Source of the DNA: Thalassolituus hydrocarboniclasticus
Lineage (GTDB): Bacteria; Pseudomonadota; Gammaproteobacteria; Pseudomonadales; Oceanobacteraceae
DNA: 64,000 nt
Assembly (NCBI RefSeq): GCF_025345565.1
Contig: NZ_CP054475.1
Location: forward strand, 131,845 to 195,844
Reading direction: 5' to 3'
Shown here: one piece after another, positions 58,249 through 64,000 of the stretch
Layout of the letters: each line of letters starts with the position of its first letter
How positions within the stretch are numbered: position 1 is the first letter of the stretch
Translations under genes and position numbers: made by a program
Notes under the pieces: model-generated
What the model was told of the DNA's origin: nothing
What the model saw: only the letters and a program-made list of their open reading frames with translations
Database searches by the model: none

Positions 58249-58268
58249 AGGCGCTGAGCTCAGCGCCT
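58249..58268 (-). terminator. Palindromic hairpin between lipase gene and fadL
   Basis: AGGCGCTGAGCTCAGCGCCT is a perfect 20-base palindrome five bases after the lipase stop codon. On the minus strand it is followed by TCTCTCTTATACT, so it is likely a partial terminator that sets the lipase/fadL ratio. Confidence 0.65.
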
Positions 58269-58273
58269 GTCGG

Positions 58274-60784
58274 TCAGCGCAACCAGTTGGTACGGTTTAT
58301 GGAGTCCACCCGTACACCCTGATGGCTGAGGAAGTTGGCAACCTGACGCTGCATTTCGGCATGCGGGTCATCACCATTCAGGCTCAGATCCTCAATGTCC
58401 GTCGCGGACAGCAGGAAAGATGCATGGTCGCCCCGGCGGAAGCCCATCGCCACCTGTAAGGCGCCGGGGTCGCCATTGTCCTGCAGCGGACCTTCGAGCG
58501 TGATGATGTCCAGACCGGCATTGTCACCCTGTTGCGCCAGCTCGGCGCTGCGCTGAAGCCCCATGGCCTGTGCCAGTGGTGAGCTGCCGGCGAGCGGATA
58601 GCGGGTCAGGGCCACCGGTAACACCTGATCGGCCGGATTGTCGTTATCCCCCAGCAGCTGCGCCATATACACCGGACGCGGCTCGCTTTCCTCACCATTC
58701 TGGCGGGTGGCGATGGCGGCGGCATGGTTCAGCGGCTCGACGCTGTCGATAGCGGCCTGTACGGAGGCAAAGAAACGGTAGTAATTTTCACTGCCTGGCA
58801 GTACGTCTTTAGCTGCCAGTCCTTCCGCCAGACGCGGACCAATGACCGCTGAGCCTTCCAGCGAGCGCATAATGCCGCCGGTCGGTGCCAGCATGCTGAC
58901 GGTGCGGATGTTCTGGTCATAGGCGAGGAACGGTGCGGCGACAAGGTTCCCCACCGAGTGGCCAACAAAATGCAGCTGACTGAAGTTGATGTGGTTGCTC
59001 AGGTTGAAGTCGAACTTGCTGGCATTGCAGGATTTCAGCAGGCCGTCCATGCCGCACTGACGGAACTCGCCGTTACGCAGATAACGCACCAGCGTGACCA
59101 GATCGATACCAGCCTGACGCAGGGTATCGCGCTGGGTCAGTGGCGCTGACGGATTAAGGAAATGCGCACCAGAGCTGTCGATCACGCCGTCACTGGCGAC
59201 GTTACCTTCGGTATCGACCAGATCGAGATAAAAAGTACGTTCCACCATCAGCGGGATGATGTTGCGTGCGGCGGCCAGGGTGGAGTTGTACAGCTGATCG
59301 TTGAGATCGCCGGCGTACAGTGCCAGACGTGAATCCCCGGCCGGTAAATCGCCTTTCACCAGACCGTGCAGTGGCATATCGATGGCAATCACGGCAAAGC
59401 CTTTCTGCGCCAGTGCATCGGCCAGAGCCAGGGCGTTGGTGCGGTCCTGCTGAATGGCGTGCTGGAAAATCACCAGCGGATAACCGCCGGCCGGTTTGGC
59501 CGGCACGCCGGCACGGGACGGATTCGGCGCGGCCAGCACCAGCGGGTGCGTTACCCAGTTCCGGATCGCCGGTAACAGCGGCTGACTGCTCAGGTCGGCA
59601 GTGCCCAGCATCGCGTTATCGCTGTTGCAGGACGTGCCGCTGCATTGCCATTGGGCGGAGAGTACGCCGCTGTCCGTGCTGGTGCTGCGGCCGAAGCCGT
59701 AGTTGTTATTACTCAGGCTGGTGGCCGCAGATGGCGCATGATTCAGCACCGGCAGACGAATGCTGCCCGGCCAGATCAGGGTCTTGCCACCCGGTGATTC
59801 CGGCGCTGTTTTCCCTGACAGGGAGCCAACATCCAGCAGGCACACCGGCTGGTCGCATTTGGTACCACCCGGTACCGACGGGTTCAGCTCACGGTTGCTG
59901 ATGGCATCGGCCAGACGGGTAAAGGTACTGTCGGCGCGCTGGGTGGTCACGGCCCAGGCCAGCATGATCTGCTCGCGGTTCAGGCCGAAGCGCTCGTCGC
60001 GCAGCACCGGATCAATGGCAAAGTGCGTGGTGCACTGCAACAGCGCGACATCGCTTTTATCGAGGTCGTCGCACACGGTTGGCTGGTTATTTTCATCGAG
60101 TTCCAGCGCGGTCTGGCCTTTGGCCACCACCGAGGTCAGCGGGCCATCGACCCACAAGCCCTGCGGGTCGGTCACGCCGTGGGTAATGATGATGCTGTAA
60201 GTGGTGTTGTACGCCAGCGGACGGCGTGGGCGCAGCATCAGCACATGGCTGTCACTCTGGTAATCCAGCTGGATATCGTCGGCGCTCAGTTCGTGGCTGA
60301 CCTGCTGCGGGCGGATGCGCGCCGGGTAGCGTTCGCTGTCGGTGCTCAGGGCAAAGACCCGCACGGTGCGGCCGACTTCCAGCGTGGCCGGATCAATGGC
60401 GCCGGTAAAGGCGACACGCCAGCTTTCGGTGGTGGAGAAACCGTCCAGTTCATTCAGCGCCAGCGCAACGCCGGCTGAGCTGGCTTCAGGGTCGTCGATG
60501 GGTACATTGAGTGTGCCGTCGAGTTCTTCTGTGGTGCTGGCACCGGCTTCAAACAGCAGGTTGTTGGGAAACGGGATGACCTGATTTTCGGGATCAAAGG
60601 CTACACGTACGGCAGAACGGACCTGATCTTCAATCCCGGGCGGGTGTTTCTGATCGCCGGTAGCAGAACCTGAGCCATTACCGGAATAAGAAGAATGCGT
60701 GGCGTCGGCGCCGCTTTCGAAGCAGCCCTGCAGCAATAGAATTCCGGCGCAGGCCAGCACCAGACGAGCGGGAGTATGAGTCAT
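58274..60784 (-). CDS. VolA/Pla-1/cef-type surface lipase lipoprotein
   Basis: An 836-residue lipoprotein. I start it at the ATG at 60784 (AGGA 8 bases upstream), which begins a lipoprotein signal with lipobox LLQGC (Cys21); in-frame ATG codons up to 60820 are less suited. After a Ser/Gly-rich spacer comes 'RVAFDPENQVIPFPNNLLF', typical of the Pla-1/cef lipase family, and an alpha/beta-hydrolase domain with 'FQHAIQQDRTNALALADALA' and the nucleophile elbow 'LHFVGHSVGNLVAAP' (GHSVG). It resembles VolA of Vibrio cholerae, a surface lysophospholipase that frees fatty acids for the neighbouring FadL. Fatty acid release from phosphatidylcholine-type lipids is the likely role. Confidence 0.87.
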   Translation of the reverse strand: MTHTPARLVLACAGILLLQGCFESGADATHSSYSGNGSGSATGDQKHPPGIEDQVRSAVRVAFDPENQVIPFPNNLLFEAGASTTEELDGTLNVPIDDPEASSAGVALALNELDGFSTTESWRVAFTGAIDPATLEVGRTVRVFALSTDSERYPARIRPQQVSHELSADDIQLDYQSDSHVLMLRPRRPLAYNTTYSIIITHGVTDPQGLWVDGPLTSVVAKGQTALELDENNQPTVCDDLDKSDVALLQCTTHFAIDPVLRDERFGLNREQIMLAWAVTTQRADSTFTRLADAISNRELNPSVPGGTKCDQPVCLLDVGSLSGKTAPESPGGKTLIWPGSIRLPVLNHAPSAATSLSNNNYGFGRSTSTDSGVLSAQWQCSGTSCNSDNAMLGTADLSSQPLLPAIRNWVTHPLVLAAPNPSRAGVPAKPAGGYPLVIFQHAIQQDRTNALALADALAQKGFAVIAIDMPLHGLVKGDLPAGDSRLALYAGDLNDQLYNSTLAAARNIIPLMVERTFYLDLVDTEGNVASDGVIDSSGAHFLNPSAPLTQRDTLRQAGIDLVTLVRYLRNGEFRQCGMDGLLKSCNASKFDFNLSNHINFSQLHFVGHSVGNLVAAPFLAYDQNIRTVSMLAPTGGIMRSLEGSAVIGPRLAEGLAAKDVLPGSENYYRFFASVQAAIDSVEPLNHAAAIATRQNGEESEPRPVYMAQLLGDNDNPADQVLPVALTRYPLAGSSPLAQAMGLQRSAELAQQGDNAGLDIITLEGPLQDNGDPGALQVAMGFRRGDHASFLLSATDIEDLSLNGDDPHAEMQRQVANFLSHQGVRVDSINRTNWLR

Positions 60785-61003
60785 TATTATTATCCTGGTC
60801 ATTCTGGCGGTGAGAGCCACATGACTGTTTTGTTATTAGGCGGCCTGAGTGTATTGGCAGCAGGAGGGGGTCTCAACCTGTTAAATTGTAAAGAATTGGA
60901 GTCTGTCAGTCTTAAGGGTTATATACTCGCGGGCCCGGATGGCCAAAGCAGGTGTATCCGGCGTAATTGGTTCCCGTTAGCTATTTCGTCTGAAGGATCT
61001 CAC

Positions 61004-61519
61004 ATGGTGTTATCTCTGATCGTTGCCCTGGCACAGAATCGTGTGATCGGCATCGACAACAAACTGCCCTGGTATCTGCCCAACGACCTGAAATATTTCA
61101 AACAGGTAACGATGGGGAAAACCATCATCATGGGGCGTAAAACCTATGAGAGCATTGGCAAGCCACTGCCGGGCCGCACCAACATCGTCATTACCCGTCA
61201 GGCCGGTTATCAGGCGCCTAACGCTAACGACAGCGTGAAGGTGGTTGCCTCCCTCGAAGCGGCCCGTGAACTGGCAGAGAGTATTGCGCTGATTAACGGT
61301 CAGGATGAAGCCATGATTATTGGCGGTGCCGAAATTTATACTCAGGCGCTGACGCTGGTGGATCGTATGTATCTGACTGAAGTACATGCAGAGGTAGAAG
61401 GCGATGCTTTCTTCCCTGAGTTTGAACGCAGTGCCTGGCAGGAAGTCGCACGCGAAGACTTCGCCGCCGAAGGCCCGAATCCGTACAACTACAGTTTTGT
61501 GGTGTACGAACGCGCCTGA
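61004..61519 (+). CDS. folA: Dihydrofolate reductase
   Basis: A 171-residue dihydrofolate reductase. It has 'SLIVALAQNRVIGIDNKLPW' (substrate and cofactor loop), 'LPNDLKYFKQVTMGKTIIMG' with the active-site Asp, 'GRKTYESIGKPLPGRTNIVI' and 'AMIIGGAEIYTQAL'. It regenerates tetrahydrofolate from the dihydrofolate made by ThyA. I choose the ATG at 61004 (AAGGA 6 bases upstream), which fits the family N-terminus; the frame is open upstream to 60776 but that part is not conserved. The gap back to the divergent lipase gene (about 220 bases) must hold both promoters. Confidence 0.96.
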   Translation: MVLSLIVALAQNRVIGIDNKLPWYLPNDLKYFKQVTMGKTIIMGRKTYESIGKPLPGRTNIVITRQAGYQAPNANDSVKVVASLEAARELAESIALINGQDEAMIIGGAEIYTQALTLVDRMYLTEVHAEVEGDAFFPEFERSAWQEVAREDFAAEGPNPYNYSFVVYERA

Positions 61520-61650
61520 GCGGGTTTGCAATGGGCTCAGAGCGGCTTCTGAACAATTGCGCTGATTTGCTGCGCTGAACCTGATATCAATAGTTGCGTC
61601 TAATCCCCGCCGCCGGAGTCTGTTCCGGCGAAGGACGGGACGCCACTCAT

Positions 61651-62277
61651 TTGTTTTATCTGCTGCACAATCCTCTGGTTCTGGCTTTAGGTGTATCGCT
61701 ACTGCTGCACCTGTTGCTGTTGGCTGCGCCGCTGCAGCGGGCAGTACAGCCAACAAAGCTTATGCCAGTGCTGAGTCTGCAATTGCAGCCTGCGTTGCCT
61801 GTGCAGACTGTATCCGACAATCAGCCTCCTCAACGCGTGCCTGAACAACCCGCTACTCCTGCAGCAGAAAACCCGACAACAGAAACCCCTGCAGCACCTG
61901 CCGTACCGGATAAAGCGCGGGAAACCTCAGCGAAAACTGAACCTCAATTGACCTCGCCGCCGTTACTGCGTCTGCCGGCTGGCAATATGGGGGAGGACTG
62001 GGGTGTGAGATGGGATGCGGAATGGGATGCCCATAGTGAACCGTCCGGCGCGCAGTCATTAAAGGCTGTGCCTTTCGATCCGCGTTTGCGTCGTCAGCTG
62101 GATGCGGTGCGCAGTGAGCAGCCAGAGCCGCAACGTGATTTTATTGAAACCGGTGAGGCTGGCAGTCTTGCGCCACAGCAACGGCGTGTAGGTGACCATT
62201 GTTTTCTTTACAGCGAAAAAGATGCGCTGGATGAAGACAGCTTTGATGTCTGGTCGCCGGTAACTTGTGCGCAGTAA
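61651..62277 (+). CDS. Hypothetical protein with TonB-like N-terminal anchor
   Basis: A protein of 208 residues if started at the TTG at 61651, ten bases after AAGGACGGGA; an in-frame TTG at 61594 would add 19 residues. A single membrane segment (about residues 6-27) holds Ser-x3-His ('VSLLLHLLLL'), the motif TonB and TolA use to couple to ExbB/TolQ. A Pro/Glu/Thr-rich linker of about 80 residues follows, as in TonB. The C-terminal part lacks a TonB domain and ends in a short stretch with two Cys ('DHCFLYSEKDALDEDSFD' and 'VTCAQ'). Function unknown; it is probably an envelope protein. It is followed by a strong terminator. Confidence 0.6.
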   Translation: MFYLLHNPLVLALGVSLLLHLLLLAAPLQRAVQPTKLMPVLSLQLQPALPVQTVSDNQPPQRVPEQPATPAAENPTTETPAAPAVPDKARETSAKTEPQLTSPPLLRLPAGNMGEDWGVRWDAEWDAHSEPSGAQSLKAVPFDPRLRRQLDAVRSEQPEPQRDFIETGEAGSLAPQQRRVGDHCFLYSEKDALDEDSFDVWSPVTCAQ

Positions 62278-62293
62278 GGTGATATTGCCGCAA

Positions 62294-62327
62294 TAAAAAA
62301 ACGGGCCTCAGCTGAGGCCCGTTTTTA
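62294..62327. terminator. Strong bidirectional terminator
   Basis: AAAAACGGGCCTCAG/CTGAGGCCCGTTTTT is an almost perfect palindrome with A and T runs on both sides, between the convergent hypothetical gene and the acyl-CoA synthetase gene. Confidence 0.95.
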
Positions 62328-62352
62328 TACGCTTGCGGTTAAATCCCGGGTA

Positions 62353-63981
62353 TCAGGATTCTTTAGCCTGAGCGCGCAGAATAAACTTCTGGATCTTACC
62401 GGTAGAGGTTTTCGGCAGCTCGCCAAACACCACGTGACGCGGGATTTTAAAGTGCGCCATATTGGCACGGCAGAAATCCATAATCGCAGCAGCGTCTTCT
62501 TCAGCGCCCGGCTTCAGCTTAACGAAAGCACAAGGTGTTTCGCCCCATTTGTCGTCTGGCTTGGCGACCACGGCGGCTTCTTCCACATCCGGGTGACGGT
62601 AAAGAATATCTTCCACTTCGATGGAGGAAATATTCTCGCCACCGGAGATGATGATGTCTTTCGAGCGGTCTTTGATCTCGATATAACCATCTTCGTGCCA
62701 TACCGCCAGATCGCCGGTGTGGAACCAGTCACCGGCAAAAGCCTCTTCGCTGGCGCGCGGGTTTTTCAGGTAGCCTTTCATCACGATATTGCCGCGGATG
62801 AAAATCTCACCAATGGTTTCGCCATCACGGGCAACCGGCTGCAGGTTATCCGGATCGGCAACCATCAGATCCTGCTGCATCGGGCTCTTCACACCCTGGC
62901 GGGCTTTCAGCGCGGCGCGTTCACCCGGCGTGCGCTCATTCCAGGCTTCATCCCATTCACACACCACACACGGGCCGTAGGTTTCGGTCAGGCCGTAAAC
63001 GTGGGTTACTTTAAAGCCCATGGCTTCCATTCCTTCGATCACGGCAGCCGGAGGCGCTGCACCGGCCACCATGGCGTTAACCTGATGCTCGATGCCGGCT
63101 TTCATCTCGGCTGGTGCATTGTTCAGCATGTTCAGCACAATCGGCGCGCCGCAGAAGTGCGAGACTTTGTGATCTTTAATGGCGCCATAAATGGCGTCGG
63201 CGCGTACATGGCGCAGGGAAACACTGACACCGGCTGCAGCGGCGATAGTCCACGGGAAACACCAGCCATTGCAGTGGAACAGCGGCAGAATCCACAGGTA
63301 CACCGGGTGCTTGCCCATGTCCCAGGAAATAATATTGTTAGCGGCGTTCAGGTACGCGCCGCGGTGGTGATAGACCACGCCTTTCGGGTTACCGGTGGTG
63401 CCTGAGGTGTAGTTCAGGGTAACGGCCTGCCATTCGTCCTGCGGCAGTTCCCAGACGAAATCCGGATCAGATTTTTCCAGCAGCTGCTCGTAGGTCTGTT
63501 CGCCCAGCAGTTCGCCACCGTCAAAGTACGGGTCATCAACGGCAATCACCATTGGCTTAACCGCCAGCAGTTTCAGAGCTTTGCTGGCCACGTCGCTGAA
63601 TTCGCGGTCGACAAACAGAATGCGGGTTTCGGCGTGCTGCAGAATAAAGGCTACGGCTTCTGCATCCAGACGGGTGTTGATGGCATTCAGTACCGCGCCA
63701 CACATCGGCACACCAAAGTGTGCTTCAAACATCGGGGGAATATTGGCACACAGGAAAGAAACGGTTTCACCGTGCTGGATACCCAGCGACTTCAGGCCGG
63801 AGGCCAGGCGTACACAACGCTCGTAGGTTTCACCCCAGGTATAGGTGGTGTCCTGATGAATCTGGGCGGTACGGTGCGGGTAAACAAAGGCCGCGCGCTG
63901 CAGATAGCTGATCGGCGATAAGGCGGTGTAGTTGGCCTGATTGGCATCCAGACCCATTTCATAAATGTTGTAGTGCTGCAT
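62353..63981 (-). CDS. AMP-binding acyl-CoA synthetase (AlkK/medium-chain type)
   Basis: A 542-residue ANL-family ligase that activates a carboxylic acid to its CoA thioester by way of the acyl-adenylate. The ATP loop 'LNYTSGTTGNPKGVVYHHRG' (about 184-203), 'THVYGLTETYGPCVVCEWDE', 'GDWFHTGDLAVWHEDGYI' and the C-terminal lysine region 'ELPKTSTGKIQKFIL' are intact. It looks closest to medium-chain acyl-CoA synthetases such as AlkK or the methylmercaptopropionate ligase DmdB; chain length cannot be read from sequence. The complete gene fits in the window, its ATG being at 63979-63981. Confidence 0.9.
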   Translation of the reverse strand: MQHYNIYEMGLDANQANYTALSPISYLQRAAFVYPHRTAQIHQDTTYTWGETYERCVRLASGLKSLGIQHGETVSFLCANIPPMFEAHFGVPMCGAVLNAINTRLDAEAVAFILQHAETRILFVDREFSDVASKALKLLAVKPMVIAVDDPYFDGGELLGEQTYEQLLEKSDPDFVWELPQDEWQAVTLNYTSGTTGNPKGVVYHHRGAYLNAANNIISWDMGKHPVYLWILPLFHCNGWCFPWTIAAAAGVSVSLRHVRADAIYGAIKDHKVSHFCGAPIVLNMLNNAPAEMKAGIEHQVNAMVAGAAPPAAVIEGMEAMGFKVTHVYGLTETYGPCVVCEWDEAWNERTPGERAALKARQGVKSPMQQDLMVADPDNLQPVARDGETIGEIFIRGNIVMKGYLKNPRASEEAFAGDWFHTGDLAVWHEDGYIEIKDRSKDIIISGGENISSIEVEDILYRHPDVEEAAVVAKPDDKWGETPCAFVKLKPGAEEDAAAIMDFCRANMAHFKIPRHVVFGELPKTSTGKIQKFILRAQAKES

Positions 63982-64000
63982 ACAGCCCCCGGATAAGCAA

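Overview
The window looks like chromosomal core DNA of an aerobic gammaproteobacterium, most likely a marine, lipid-using Oceanospirillales member (Thalassolituus/Oceanobacter/Bermanella-like). This rests on gene content and synteny: polA-DUF2782-thrB as in Pseudomonas, rppH-ptsP and lgt-thyA as in enterics and relatives, a VolA-type surface lipase next to FadL, an acyl-CoA dehydrogenase/kinase operon, and a complete UrtABCDE urea transporter. The genus is inference. I saw no rRNA, tRNA, CRISPR array, insertion sequence or prophage.

Layout. 1-5.2 kb: a gene cut by the window edge, then a TPP riboswitch leading a four-gene thiamine salvage operon (TonB receptor, small thiamine-binding protein, PnuT-type permease, thiamine kinase-like enzyme). 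5.2-12.2 kb: thrB, a DUF2782 protein, polA, an SMP-30/strictosidine-synthase-like protein, gdhA. 12.6-17.5 kb: a secreted HAD-fold protein, then a three-gene FAD (GMC) dehydrogenase complex with a monoheme lipoprotein. 17.5-22.4 kb: a minus-strand operon of acyl-CoA dehydrogenase, SDR, APH-type kinase, histidine-phosphatase-like protein and a second SDR. The kinase plus dehydrogenase pair matches a split ACAD11 / LvaA-LvaC system for 4-hydroxyacyl-CoA catabolism. 22.4-26.3 kb: two divergent c-di-GMP enzymes. 26.3-38.4 kb: a nitrogen-scavenging region (allophanate hydrolase, GntR regulator, urtABCDE, ubiK, a TorF-type porin, glnK, amtB). Sigma-54 promoter matches precede the allophanate hydrolase, urtA and the porin, and NtrC-like sites precede the last two. 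38.4-47.5 kb: a small conserved protein, a HexR-type regulator, uvrD, an orphan TRAP-binding lipoprotein, an HDOD protein, rlmI, an imelysin lipoprotein and a HAD phosphatase. 47.8-56.7 kb: rppH-ptsP, a Tat-exported YcbK-like protein, a YcbB-like L,D-transpeptidase, an NRDE/TANGO2 protein, a TauE permease, lgt, thyA. 56.7-64 kb: fadL, a VolA-like lipase, folA, a protein with a TonB-like N-terminus, and an acyl-CoA synthetase.

How it works together. Three themes stand out: riboswitch-controlled import and trapping of thiamine; sigma-54/NtrC-type control of urea and ammonium acquisition, with an extra GntR operator placed over the predicted start of the allophanate hydrolase transcript; and lipid/hydroxy-acid catabolism (surface lipase and FadL, acyl-CoA synthetase, ACAD11-like operon). 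Nearly every convergent gene pair is separated by a clear hairpin terminator. The main exception is the thiamine kinase/thrB pair, whose 3' ends overlap by 20 bases.

The most interesting candidates for new biology are the kinase/dehydrogenase/phosphatase-like operon, the FAD dehydrogenase complex whose small subunit lacks the usual Tat signal, and the lone allophanate hydrolase under apparent sigma-54 plus GntR control.
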